From JAAYCB01 sp012744395 (GTDB taxonomy: Bacteria > Planctomycetota > Planctomycetia > Pirellulales > Thermoguttaceae), in the NCBI GenBank assembly GCA_028703175.1, contig JAQVNJ010000075.1, forward strand, positions 1-29,803: a DNA stretch of 29,803 bases, in the 5' to 3' direction. A program made the position numbers and the translations under genes. Shown piece after piece: positions 9,113 to 17,967 of the stretch. The notes below the pieces were generated by a model, which saw only the letters and a list, made by a program, of their open reading frames with translations, did not search any database and had not been told where the DNA came from. The stretch's first letter is position 1, and each line of letters opens with the position of its first letter.

Positions 9113-9994
9113 CTATTGGTCCTTGCCGACGGTGCCAGCGGCAGCGCGCAGAAACTTCTCGAACCACGCGACCTGGGCGTTGACCGCTCGCTGGGCGTCT
9201 TCTCCCTTGAATCCGTGGGCGGCGCCTTCGATGGTGATCAACTCGCAGGGCACACCGGCCTTTTCCATCGCGGTGCGCTGCTGGAGACTATGTTCGATCG
9301 GGACAAGCCGGTCCTTGTCGCCATGGATCAGCAGCGTCGGCGCATCGTCCCGGGTGACGTGCAACAGGGGCGAGACATCGTCGGCCAGGTCGGACGCGAA
9401 TTGGAGGGCCGGGTAGTCCGTCCGCATCCTCGGCTCCTCGCCGGTGACCCACTGCCGGAGGTCGCTCGGGGGGTAATAGGCCACGGCGGCCGCGACCCGG
9501 CTGCTTTGGCGGAGGACTTCATCCTTGGCCGCGGGGTGGCCGGCGTCCGCGGTTGTGGCGAGGACCAGCGAGAGGTGCCCGCCGGCACTCATTCCATACA
9601 CGCCGAGCCGTTCGGGGTCGATCTGGTAGTCGGCGGCGTGGAGCCTGATGTGGCGAACCGCCCGGCGAACGTCGGCGACGGCTTCCGGTACCTTGTAGCG
9701 CGGCGCCGAGCCATGGCGCACGGCCAGCACCGTGAACCCGCGAGCGAGCATCGGCTGGAAAAAAGCCAGCCTTGACTCGGGGGGCGACCAGTGGGAATGC
9801 CACCCCCCGCTGACCATGAAGAGAACGCCCAGACCGTTGGCGCTCTCCTTTGGCCGGAAGACGTCATAAGTCAGGGCCATGCCGTCCTTGTGCCCGTAGA
9901 CGACATCCGGCGTGATTTCGATTTCCTCGTCGGCGGCCCAGCATCGAGTGGAAAGCAATCCAGCCAGCACAAGCCCGAGTGCAACGCGTCCCAT
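9113..9994 (-). CDS. Secreted alpha/beta-hydrolase (esterase/lipase-like)
   Basis: A 293-residue protein with a signal peptide (about 1-20, ending TRCWA). The hydrolase fold shows an oxyanion loop SGGW (62-65), the nucleophile elbow GMSAG with Ser136, the acid Asp228 in HGDKDRLVP and His260 in GAAHGF: a complete Ser-Asp-His triad. It most resembles acetyl-xylan-esterase-like or carboxylesterase members with an HGG-type oxyanion hole; the substrate is unknown. The ATG at 9994 is chosen over that at 10021 because AAGGAG lies 7 bases before it and the signal peptide then starts properly. It follows the fucosidase-like gene by 30 bases on the same strand, so it may remove ester groups from the glycan attacked by the sulfatase and fucosidase-like protein (inference). 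Heptamer repeats lie on both sides. Confidence 0.82.
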   Translation of the reverse strand: MGRVALGLVLAGLLSTRCWAADEEIEITPDVVYGHKDGMALTYDVFRPKESANGLGVLFMVSGGWHSHWSPPESRLAFFQPMLARGFTVLAVRHGSAPRYKVPEAVADVRRAVRHIRLHAADYQIDPERLGVYGMSAGGHLSLVLATTADAGHPAAKDEVLRQSSRVAAAVAYYPPSDLRQWVTGEEPRMRTDYPALQFASDLADDVSPLLHVTRDDAPTLLIHGDKDRLVPIEHSLQQRTAMEKAGVPCELITIEGAAHGFKGEDAQRAVNAQVAWFEKFLRAAAGTVGKDQ

Positions 9995-10019
9995 GGGTTG
10001 ACTCCTTACGTCATGACAC

Positions 10020-10065
10020 ATTCGTCATTCGTTCGGCATTTGACTTTCGACATTCGTCATTTCCC
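10020..10065. repeat. Heptamer tract forming the end of the fucosidase-like gene
   Basis: In-phase 7-base units such as gtcattc (10024-10030), atttgac, tttcgac and attcgtc. The units are of the same families as at 2592-2640 and 9074-9101. The stop codon of the fucosidase-like gene (10025-10027) is inside the tract, so its last dozen codons are repeat sequence. Confidence 0.8.
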
Positions 10066-11248
10066 GCGCTCGCGGCCAGCCGTTGGCGCGGATCTGCTTG
10101 CCAACTTCGCGGAGCGTGGCGGCAGCGGCCGGGTGAATCGATCCGTCGGCGAGCGGGTCCGTGGTGAGCAGCAGGTTGCAGTTCCGCCCGGCCGCGGCGG
10201 CCAGTCTGCCGAGCAGCTCATCGCGCGTGTCGTGGCTCGGCTGGCCGCCCTGGCGGGAGTCCTGGACCGGCGGCTGTATCGAGTCGCAGACCTCGTTGTG
10301 CTTCGTCTTGTTCGCCTCCCACGAGAGGGTGGCGAGGGTGACCGACTTGGGCCGGAACCGGGCCTTCCTGACCCGCTCGGCGAGCCAGTCCCCCGACAAA
10401 TCCGGCACGGCGAAGTCTTCCGTGCCGGTGGCCCCCTGCTTGAACGAGATCAGCGCCTGCGGTTGAAGCCGCCGGACCATCGCGTAGGTCTCGTGGATCG
10501 GGAACAGGTCGGGCTGGGCGTAGTATGCCATGATCGGTTGGAGGTGGAGCCCGGCGACCGGCCCGTAATTGCCGAGCAGTTCGCGAATCTGCTCGTGGGC
10601 ATCCTCGATATAGCGGGCGAAGTCGTCCGGATTTTTGTACTTGTAGTTGGGGTCCGGTTGGGGGTAGTCCGGCCGGCTGATCGCGCCCATCGAGCGTGGA
10701 TAGACGTAGGGGTGTCGCCAATTGGCGGCGTAGGAATAGGACAAGAACAGGCCGAGCCCCTTCTGCTGGCAGGCGGCGGCCAGCTCGCCCACCAGGTCGC
10801 GGCGGGCCGGGCTCTCGGCGCTGCTGAACTGGGAGGTCTTCGTGTCGAACAGGCAGAACCCATCGTGATGCCGGGCGGTCAGGTTCAGATAGCGCGCTTG
10901 GGCCTCCAGCGCAAGGTCGGTGACGAAATCGGCGTCGAATTTCGCCGCGGTGAACTCCTGCTGGAGCCGCGCGTATTCGGCCACGGGTATCTTCTCGTCA
11001 TACATGACCCACTCGCCGCGGCCGAGCAGGCTGTAGAGCCCATAGTGCATCGAGAGGCCGAAGCGAGCGCCCGCAAACCATTTCAGCGCCGCCGCGCGGG
11101 GGTCTTCCGCGTAGAGCATCTCGTGGCCGGCGAGGTAGCCGGGCGGGGTTTTCTCACGGCCCCAGGCGGTGCTCCCCACCGTGGCGGCGACCGCGGCCGA
11201 GGCCGACCTGAAGAAATCGCGGCGGGGGATCGGTTTTCGTGGAATCAC
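10025..11248 (-). CDS. GH29 alpha-L-fucosidase-like protein, Tat-exported, nucleophile position altered
   Basis: A 407-residue protein starting at a GTG with AAGGAG 8 bases upstream. The N-terminus has a twin-arginine signal (RRDFF at 9-13, then a small-residue stretch ending STAWG). The mature part matches alpha-L-fucosidases of family GH29: KWFAGARFGLSMHYGLYSLLGRGEW, AEYARLQQEF and YLNLTARHHDGFCLFDT. In GH29 the nucleophile Asp lies in a segment like GPVDGIWFDG. Here residues 229-238 read GPVAGLHLQP, placing Gln237 where the Asp is expected, so classical retaining activity is doubtful. The last residues (MTNVESQMPNE) are translated heptamer repeat. It follows the sulfatase gene by 85 bases and precedes the esterase gene by 30, probably one operon. 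Fold assignment is confident; activity is not. Confidence 0.82.
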   Translation of the reverse strand: MIPRKPIPRRDFFRSASAAVAATVGSTAWGREKTPPGYLAGHEMLYAEDPRAAALKWFAGARFGLSMHYGLYSLLGRGEWVMYDEKIPVAEYARLQQEFTAAKFDADFVTDLALEAQARYLNLTARHHDGFCLFDTKTSQFSSAESPARRDLVGELAAACQQKGLGLFLSYSYAANWRHPYVYPRSMGAISRPDYPQPDPNYKYKNPDDFARYIEDAHEQIRELLGNYGPVAGLHLQPIMAYYAQPDLFPIHETYAMVRRLQPQALISFKQGATGTEDFAVPDLSGDWLAERVRKARFRPKSVTLATLSWEANKTKHNEVCDSIQPPVQDSRQGGQPSHDTRDELLGRLAAAAGRNCNLLLTTDPLADGSIHPAAAATLREVGKQIRANGWPRAREMTNVESQMPNE

Positions 11249-11333
11249 GAGGACGTCTCCTTGTTGACCGGCACGCTGACGACTAGCGGTTGGCGCCTGC
11301 GGCGCGGGAAACCGCCCCGTCCCACGTGCCTGT

Positions 11334-13073
11334 TCATTTGCGTCGAGCGGGCAACCGCTCGACCCGAACGTAAAACGCGCCGCGCTGGGCGCCGCCCGCT
11401 TCGACGAGCCAGGTCTGCATCGAGGCCGGGCCCGCCGGCAGGTCCACTTCAAAGACCGCCTCCACCGCCCCCTGGGCGACCGGTTGAACCTCGTCGAAGC
11501 CGCCAACCTTCAACCGGGCGCTCACCGCGCGCAGCGGAAATCTCGCCTCCGGCGGCCGCTGCATGAGGGCGAAGCGGTATCGGCCCGCCACGGCCGCTTC
11601 GATCTGCCAGACGCCGTTCCACTCGGGCATCTGCGCGATCTGCCGGTGGTTCCAGGGCACATTCTCCGCGTGCCAGTCGTGGCTGGAGATGGTCGCCGGA
11701 TTCTCTTCTTCCGCGCCCAGGACCAGCCGCACGTACTGGTCAAACCGCCTGGAAATATCTCTCCAGTGGCTCTCGTACTGGCTGCGAAGCCTGGCGACGA
11801 CCTCCGGCTGCCGGGCGGAAATGTCCGCCGCCTGGCCGGGATCGGCCGTGATGTCGTAGAGTTCCTTGCCGTCGATGAGTCGCCAACGTTCGGTCAGCAC
11901 GGCCGTCCGCCGCCAAGGCTCGGGATGATCGAGCCGATTGACCGCTACGAACAGCGTCCGGTCCGGCCAACCGGCTGGCTCTCCCCTGAGCGGCCGGGCG
12001 ATGCTCGTTCCGTCGAAGGAGACGCTCGCGGGCGTTTCGAGGCCACATAGTTCAATCAACGTGGGCAGCAGATCGACGTGGGCGGTCAACTGGCTGACGT
12101 CGCGCCCGGCGGCCAGTTGGCCGGCAGGCCAGTGGATGAAGCAAGGCACGCGGTGCCCGCCGTCATACTGGGAGCCTTTCTGGCCGCGCATTGCGGCGTT
12201 GAATCCTCTCCAGCCGCCGGACGGCGACTTGCCGCCCGCCGCGCCCGCCGCCGTGCCATTGTCGGTCATGAAGATAAAGATCGTGTTGTCGATCCGTTTC
12301 AAATCGGCGAGCGTTCTGGTGAGCCGCGCGAGGTTTTCATCGATGTTGCTGATCATCCCGTAGAACTCGGCCATCGGGCTGGGGACTCCCCGGGCCCTGT
12401 AAGGTTCGGAGTACTTGGGATCGACCAGGTACGGCGCGTGCGGCGCGTTGGTGGCCAGGTAGCAGAAGAAGGGGCGGTCTGGGGTCGACCGGATGAATTC
12501 GATCGCCGCGTTGAACCAGACGTCGGTACAGTAGCCAGCCTGCTTTTCCGGCTTGCCGTTGTGGAAGTAGGTGTCGTCGAAGTAATCGTTGCCCCAGTAG
12601 TCCGGCGCCTGGCCCACGCCGCCGCCACCATGGCAGAGCACCTCGTCGAAGCCCCGGTCCTGCGGCCGGTAGGGATGGTTGTCGCCGAGGTGCCATTTGC
12701 CGAACATGCCGGTTCGGTAGCCGGCCCGCTGGAACACGTCGGCCATCGTCACCTCGTCGCCGCGGAGGATCGAGCGGCCCATGATCGTGTGCCAGACGCC
12801 AACCCGGGCGGAGTAGCGGCCGGTCAGCAGCGCCGCGCGCGTCGGGGCGCAGGTGGGGTCGACGTGAAAATCCGCCAGCCGCACGCTCCGCTCGTGCAGT
12901 TTGTCGAGATTTGGGGTCTTGATCATCGCGTTGCCATGCGCGGCCAGGTCGCCGTAGCCCTGGTCGTCGGTGATCACCAGGACCACGCTGGGCCGCTCGG
13001 CCGCCGAAGCGGGGCGGGCAAGTCCGAACGCGGCGAGCAGACCCGCGAAGCAGGCAATGCGGAACTCGTTCAT
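11334..13073 (-). CDS. Secreted sulfatase, formylglycine type
   Basis: A 579-residue family S1-type sulfatase, exported by a signal peptide (about 1-24, ending ASA). Metal-binding Asp36-Asp37 lie in VLVITDDQGYGD. The active-site motif is CAPTR, with Cys75 being the residue converted to formylglycine. Further family motifs are TGMFGKWHLGD, NAPHAPY, and FMTDNGTAAG with its metal-binding Asp-Asn. About 110 residues at the C-terminus form an extra beta-rich domain. The ATG at 13073 has GGAGAG upstream. It removes sulfate esters, probably from a polysaccharide in the periplasm or outside the cell. Activity would need a formylglycine-generating enzyme or anaerobic maturase encoded elsewhere. It is first in a minus-strand group with the fucosidase-like protein and esterase, and divergent from the large candidate hydrolase, which suggests joint control and a sulfated fucose-containing substrate (inference). 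Confidence 0.92.
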   Translation of the reverse strand: MNEFRIACFAGLLAAFGLARPASAAERPSVVLVITDDQGYGDLAAHGNAMIKTPNLDKLHERSVRLADFHVDPTCAPTRAALLTGRYSARVGVWHTIMGRSILRGDEVTMADVFQRAGYRTGMFGKWHLGDNHPYRPQDRGFDEVLCHGGGGVGQAPDYWGNDYFDDTYFHNGKPEKQAGYCTDVWFNAAIEFIRSTPDRPFFCYLATNAPHAPYLVDPKYSEPYRARGVPSPMAEFYGMISNIDENLARLTRTLADLKRIDNTIFIFMTDNGTAAGAAGGKSPSGGWRGFNAAMRGQKGSQYDGGHRVPCFIHWPAGQLAAGRDVSQLTAHVDLLPTLIELCGLETPASVSFDGTSIARPLRGEPAGWPDRTLFVAVNRLDHPEPWRRTAVLTERWRLIDGKELYDITADPGQAADISARQPEVVARLRSQYESHWRDISRRFDQYVRLVLGAEEENPATISSHDWHAENVPWNHRQIAQMPEWNGVWQIEAAVAGRYRFALMQRPPEARFPLRAVSARLKVGGFDEVQPVAQGAVEAVFEVDLPAGPASMQTWLVEAGGAQRGAFYVRVERLPARRK

Positions 13074-13235
13074 GGACCACTCTCCGTGACGCCGGGGCCG
13101 TCAGCGTCGCACCCGAGGATTGTTCAAGATACGCCTGATTGTACAGCCAACGGCCCGCGCTGTTCAACGTGCCCTGTTCGGAACGACCGCGCTGGGGGCG
13201 GGCGATTCTCGCCGGCGGTCCGCCGTGCCGGCCTC

Positions 13236-13264
13236 TTAATTTCTCGTGGAATAATCCATACAAT
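13236..13264 (+). promoter_or_regulatory. Possible sigma-70 promoter of the 1467-residue gene
   Basis: TACAAT at 13259-13264 matches the -10 consensus at five of six bases, with ttaatt 17 bases upstream as a poor -35. It lies in the most AT-rich part of the divergent intergenic region, about 50 bases before the start codon. The weak -35 suggests dependence on an activator, which is inference. Confidence 0.35.
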
Positions 13265-13315
13265 GGCCGGCAGACGGACTGGAGCCGCTTCCCGACTGCA
13301 AGACGAGGCAAAACG

Positions 13316-16300
13316 ATGCGAAAGTCACTGCTGGCCGCGAGTCTCGCGATGATCCTGTGTTTTTGGGGGCTTGCCCCGGGCGACGAGGGACCGGTCGGCA
13401 AGCGCCCCTATGAGATGGACTGGGCCGGGCGGAATGAACCGCCGCGGCCGGCCCTGGTCGACTTCGAGAATCTCGATGGGTGGACGGTCGCCTGCCAGCA
13501 GGCCGCAGCGACGCTCAGCCGCTCGCGCCAGCAGCAACTCTGGGGAACCTACGTGGGCAAACTCACGTACCGTGCCGACGGCGGCGGTCCCAAGCTCGCG
13601 CTGCGGCCGCCGGCGCCGATCCCGCTCTCGGTCCCCGGCGACTCGGTGAGCCTGTGGGTCTACGGCAACAACTGGGCCTACAGCTCCGATCCGACGACGC
13701 CCCAGGTCTCGATCACCGTCGTGCTGCGATCGGCACCCGCGGCCGATGGGACGGCGGGGGCGCCGGTCCGCGTCGAGCTCGGCCGCGTCCGCTGGAAAGA
13801 GTGGTTCTGGATGCACCGCCGCCTGACTCCCGAGCAGCAACAACGGATCGGCCCCGGCGCGACGTTCGACTCGATCGAAATCGGCGGCGGCTCCAATCGC
13901 GAGGACCGCGAGCTGTTCTTCGACGACCTGTGCTTCTACCGCGAGGAGCTCAAGCCGCTCCGCGTTGAGCCGCAGCCGCAGCGGGGAGTGGGCCTGTTCG
14001 AGGGCCAATCGCCGGGAGTGCACAGCGGTCCGGGCCGGTTGCCGTTTCCCACGCGCGAGGAGACGATCCTGCCCGACAACGCGGTCGCGGAATTCCGCGC
14101 GAAGACCGGCCGCGACGGTTCGGCGTACACATTCACGTACGAGGGGAGCGACGGGCGGCTCACGTATCGCTACACTCCGCGCGGCGGCGATCTCGGCGAC
14201 ATTGAAGTGATCGCCCCGGGCGAGCTGCGCTTCCGGCCGATGGTCGATGGGGGGTTCCTGTTTCAGACCGCGGGCGGGGCCGGCGCGGCCGTGCCCGAAA
14301 AGGCCGAGCTCGTGGAGTGCCGCCAGGATGGCGACCTGGTGACAAGCCGCTGGCGTTATCGTTGGGGCGCGGAGTCGGCCGAAGGGACGCTCCGGCTGCG
14401 GCTCTGGCAGAAGTCGCTGGTCGTCGATCTTGCCTGCCCGGGGGGCGCCGTGGGCGAGGTTCGCACCGGCCGGGCGGTGGGGCTCAAGCAGGTGCAACTG
14501 GTGAGCGTGCCCTATTTGACCTGCGACGCCCGGCGGCCCGCCGTGCTCGTCTCGACGGATGGGGCACGGCCGCTGTTCATGATGGGGCTGTTCGACCACT
14601 GCCGCACGAACGCCTCGGAGTTCTTCGCGATCAACGACGCCGGTGAGAAAGGGGCGGTCTATCATGGCGGCACGCGTTACCGCCCCAAGACCGACGGGGC
14701 GCGCAACGACTGCTTCGAACGCCTGTTCTTGACCGTCGCCCCGACCTTCGAGGAGGTCCTGCCCAACATTCCCAACCCCAAGTCGCCCTGGATGGACGTG
14801 ACCGGCACGCGGCTCTGGCGGGCGCACGGAGCGTCGAACCGCCAGGCCGATTACCTGTTCTGGCAGCGCGTGGCCCGGTTCGGCATGACGGAGATGGTCG
14901 TCACCGACCACGAGGTGGGCTGGCGCGATGGCGGCGAGAGCTTCACCCTGCGGACTCGCGCGGCGCCGGGCAAAGGCGGCGACGCCGGCCAGGCCGAGTA
15001 CGCCCGAAAGATGCGGGCCCTGGGGATCCGCTACGGAATCTACAACAACTACCGCGACTTCGCCCCGGTCAACGAACATTGGGACCCGGACCGCGTGGGC
15101 CGCGACAGCCTGGGCCAGTTGATTCCCGCCTGGGCCCGCTGCTACATGCTCAAGCCGACCGCGGCGGTCGAGTTGGAGGCCCGGCTGGCGCCGATCATCC
15201 AGGAAAAGTTCCAGCTCGACACCTCCTACTGCGACGTGCACACCGCCGTCACGCCCTGGTCGAGCGTCGACTACGACGCCCGAGCTCCCGGCGCGGGCCG
15301 GGCGGCCGACGTCTTCTATGCCTACGGGCAGATCATGCTCCACCAGAAGAAGACGTGGAACGGCCCGGTCTACAGCGAGGGCAACCAGCACTGGTACTAC
15401 TGCGGCCTGACCGACGGCAACTACGGGCAGGATCAGGGGGCCCGGCTGGCGGAAAACCCCTGGCTGGTCGATTTCGACCTCCGCAAGCTCCACCCGCTCT
15501 GCTGCAATTTCGGCATGGGCAATCCGGGGATGTTCTTCGGCCGGGAAGAGCTGCGGCGGACGACTGCGGAGGACTGGCCGGCAAAGCTCGACCAGTTCCT
15601 CGCCGCCACGCTGGCCTTCGGCCACACGGGCTTCTTCGTTCGCGAGGCGGGCGAGGCGGAATCGATCCGCAGCTACTTCAGCATCCAGCAGCTTCACACC
15701 CGCTATGCCCGCGACACGGTCGCCACGATCCGCTACGCCGACCAGGCCGGCAAGCTCCTCGACACGAGCACCGCCGTGGCGACCGGCGCTTTCCGCCGCT
15801 CGCAGATCAAGACGGTCTATCGCGGCGGGATGGAAGTCTGGGTCAACGGCCATCGAGAAGAATCCTGGACGATTCCGGGGGCGGATCGCGCGAGCCGCGT
15901 CGTCTTGCCGCCGCATGGTTGGTACGCAATCGATCGGCACGGGAAGGACCTGGTTGGTTTCAGCGCTCTGGTCGATGGGCATCGGGCCGACTACGTCGAC
16001 GGCCCCGCCTACACCTACGCCAACGGCCGCGGCCGCTTCACGCGATTTGACCGGGCGGCCTGCGACGGCCAGTTGATCGCCCACCGGCGGGCCGGCGGAT
16101 CGGTTGAACTGATCCCCGTCGGCTGCCGGGTCGGTTTCGCCGTGGACATCGGCGGCGCGGCGGCCGCCGTGGCCCTTGACGAGGCGGGCAAGGAAATCGG
16201 GCCGGCGGATACCCGCTTCAGCCGCGGGCTGGTGCATGTCGTTCCCGTCGAGGGCGCGTTCAGCTATCTTCTCTCACCCAGGCCCGCCCCGCCGGAACCG

Positions 16301-17719
16301 CTCGGCTCGAAGCGGACCGAGGCGATCCCGGGCGAGCAAGTCGAGGTTGGCGGGGGCCAGCCGCCCGTCCGATGTCCAACAGATGCGCCGATCGGGCGGC
16401 TCTTCTGGCATTGCCAGGGTGGGCGGTGGCTCGACTTTCTCACCGTGCCGCTGGTCGATGCGGCGGCCGCGCTGGAGGAGAGCCGACTGGCGGTCACGCT
16501 CCGTTCGCGTCTGGCCGACGTTTCAACAGCGAAGATCCGGCTTGCCGACAAGCGCTGGGAGCAGGCCCTGCCGCCGGCCACCCCGGTGCGATTCGACTAT
16601 CCGCTCGCGCCCCCCGCGGACGAGCGGGTGGAGCCCGTCGAGTTGATCGTTGAGGCCGCCGCGCTCGAGCACCGGCAGATGTGGTGGCTGAAGACGGAAG
16701 AGCGGATCGCGGAGGCGGCCCGCTGGCCTGAATGGAGCCGGTTCGGCCAGCGGCTGCGGAGCGGCGAGGAGGACGCGGACCTGGCGCGGACACGGGCCCA
16801 CGTGCATCACTCCGACCGGCTGGCCTGCGGCGGCAGCGAGCGGGATGGCTGGGCGATGCACCCGCCGTACGTCGGCGGCACGGGCTGCGTATTCGCCCTG
16901 ACCGAGGCGGTTAAACTGCCGGAGACGGCGGCGGTGCTGAAGTGCGAGATCGGCAAGGGCGACGGCAGCGACCGCGGCGACGGAATTCTCTTCCAGATTG
17001 CGGTCGTCGCGGCCGATGGAACGGAGACGCTGGCCGCCGAACGGGTCTGGGACGAGCACGCCTGGTCGGAATGGACCGTGGACCTGGGGCGTTGGGCGGG
17101 GCAAAAGGTCCAGCTGAAGGCGATTGCCGACGTCGGCAAGAACGACAATTCGTCGGGCGACTGGGCCCGCTGGGCGAACCTGCGCCTGGAAACGGCCGCG
17201 CCGGTGCCTGTGCGGACGCTGCACGACCGGCCCGCCATCTTGACCCACGCGAACCATGCGGAAACGCCCCCCCAGGTCGATCTGGCGCAGCTCCGCAAGG
17301 GCACCGGCGGGCGGGTCTGCCTGGAGAGCATCGGGCTGGAAAAATCCGGCCGCTACACTTCCTACGCCGCGCTGAACGGCGCGGCCCTCGGCCCCTTGCC
17401 CCCCTCGCGCGGCTCGGAGTCGACCGGCCAGTGGGGCCCGGAAACCTGCCTGCCGCTGACCGCGGAGGCCATCGCCACGCTCGGCCGGGAGAACGTCTTG
17501 GCGATCTCCAACCCCGGCCAGGACTGCTTCAAGGTCCGGCGGGTGCGGATCGAGTTGAACCTGCCGGCGGGCGGGCGGATCTCGTCGCAGATCAACACGA
17601 CGGTCTGGACGCAGCCGCCCGAGTGGCTCCATGCCGAGGGCGTGCTGGTTCCGTTCGGCAAGGAGATTGAAGCGGCGGTGCGGTTTCGAGCGGCCGGAGG
17701 TAAATCCGGCGACGAGTGA
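13316..17719 (+). CDS. Large secreted multidomain protein, candidate unassigned glycoside hydrolase
   Basis: A 1467-residue protein with a signal peptide (about 1-22) and an ATG preceded by GAGG at 8 bases. The first domain (about 45-235) looks like a beta-sandwich carbohydrate-binding module, with DFENLDGW and the late FFDDLCFY strand. A second beta-rich region runs to about 500. The central part (about 500-850) looks like a TIM barrel with aromatic, Asp- and Glu-rich strand ends: GMTEMVVTDHEVGW, GIRYGIYNNYRDF, LDTSYCDVHTA (Asp640), GPVYSEGNQHWYYCG (Glu688) and GNPGMFFGREE. Asp640 and Glu688 are sensible nucleophile and acid/base candidates by comparison with GH101- and GH31/36-like enzymes, but I cannot assign a family. 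The rest holds several beta domains, including one with SEWTVDLGRWAGQKVQL that resembles galactose-binding-like modules. It is divergent from the sulfatase operon. Confidence 0.7.
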   Translation: MRKSLLAASLAMILCFWGLAPGDEGPVGKRPYEMDWAGRNEPPRPALVDFENLDGWTVACQQAAATLSRSRQQQLWGTYVGKLTYRADGGGPKLALRPPAPIPLSVPGDSVSLWVYGNNWAYSSDPTTPQVSITVVLRSAPAADGTAGAPVRVELGRVRWKEWFWMHRRLTPEQQQRIGPGATFDSIEIGGGSNREDRELFFDDLCFYREELKPLRVEPQPQRGVGLFEGQSPGVHSGPGRLPFPTREETILPDNAVAEFRAKTGRDGSAYTFTYEGSDGRLTYRYTPRGGDLGDIEVIAPGELRFRPMVDGGFLFQTAGGAGAAVPEKAELVECRQDGDLVTSRWRYRWGAESAEGTLRLRLWQKSLVVDLACPGGAVGEVRTGRAVGLKQVQLVSVPYLTCDARRPAVLVSTDGARPLFMMGLFDHCRTNASEFFAINDAGEKGAVYHGGTRYRPKTDGARNDCFERLFLTVAPTFEEVLPNIPNPKSPWMDVTGTRLWRAHGASNRQADYLFWQRVARFGMTEMVVTDHEVGWRDGGESFTLRTRAAPGKGGDAGQAEYARKMRALGIRYGIYNNYRDFAPVNEHWDPDRVGRDSLGQLIPAWARCYMLKPTAAVELEARLAPIIQEKFQLDTSYCDVHTAVTPWSSVDYDARAPGAGRAADVFYAYGQIMLHQKKTWNGPVYSEGNQHWYYCGLTDGNYGQDQGARLAENPWLVDFDLRKLHPLCCNFGMGNPGMFFGREELRRTTAEDWPAKLDQFLAATLAFGHTGFFVREAGEAESIRSYFSIQQLHTRYARDTVATIRYADQAGKLLDTSTAVATGAFRRSQIKTVYRGGMEVWVNGHREESWTIPGADRASRVVLPPHGWYAIDRHGKDLVGFSALVDGHRADYVDGPAYTYANGRGRFTRFDRAACDGQLIAHRRAGGSVELIPVGCRVGFAVDIGGAAAAVALDEAGKEIGPADTRFSRGLVHVVPVEGAFSYLLSPRPAPPEPLGSKRTEAIPGEQVEVGGGQPPVRCPTDAPIGRLFWHCQGGRWLDFLTVPLVDAAAALEESRLAVTLRSRLADVSTAKIRLADKRWEQALPPATPVRFDYPLAPPADERVEPVELIVEAAALEHRQMWWLKTEERIAEAARWPEWSRFGQRLRSGEEDADLARTRAHVHHSDRLACGGSERDGWAMHPPYVGGTGCVFALTEAVKLPETAAVLKCEIGKGDGSDRGDGILFQIAVVAADGTETLAAERVWDEHAWSEWTVDLGRWAGQKVQLKAIADVGKNDNSSGDWARWANLRLETAAPVPVRTLHDRPAILTHANHAETPPQVDLAQLRKGTGGRVCLESIGLEKSGRYTSYAALNGAALGPLPPSRGSESTGQWGPETCLPLTAEAIATLGRENVLAISNPGQDCFKVRRVRIELNLPAGGRISSQINTTVWTQPPEWLHAEGVLVPFGKEIEAAVRFRAAGGKSGDE

Positions 17720-17769
17720 GGGCGAACGCGTCGATCCAGACTCCGCATTTCATCGCAATTGAACGCCGT

Positions 17770-17967
17770 TCACTTCGCGCCCCGGATGATTGCCCCCAGT
17801 TCCCGCTGGGCCGGAGTCGGCTCCTGCGCCTCGGCCAGCGCGCGCCAGAACTGTAGTTGCTCATCGGGAGTCAGCATAATCACACCCGCATCTGCCTGTT
17901 GGGGCTCCCGCCGAGCCTGGGAAACGGTCACCATGCGGACATAATCGCTGATGCTGACTTGCCGCAA
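17770..17967 (-). pseudogene. 5'-truncated DUF1778 (TacA-like) antitoxin remnant
   Basis: The frame gives AALRQVSISDYVRM followed by VIMLTPDEQLQFWRALAEA and PTPAQRELGAIIRG. This matches the second half of DUF1778 antitoxins: the end of the ribbon-helix-helix DNA-binding part (AAxLxxxSxSDYVR) and the toxin-binding tail with its LxPxxxxxFxxAL pattern. The first strand and helix of the DNA-binding domain are missing. Upstream in the same frame comes only KACVAKAA and then the 7-base repeat array at 18006-18047. No GNAT toxin gene follows; the large candidate hydrolase gene ends just beyond. The fragment overlaps the altered C-terminus of the Fe-S protein in a different frame. A TTG start at 17967 exists, but the protein would lack its DNA-binding half, so it is called a remnant. 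Confidence 0.5.

Noticed and set aside
11249..11506. N-terminal extension of the fucosidase-like frame into the sulfatase gene
   Set aside because: The extension is Arg-rich shadow sequence; the GTG at 11248 has a good ribosome-binding site and a proper twin-arginine signal.
13325..16237. 970-residue minus-strand open frame opposite the large candidate hydrolase
   Set aside because: No signal, motif or ribosome-binding site; composition is that of an antisense shadow in GC-rich DNA.
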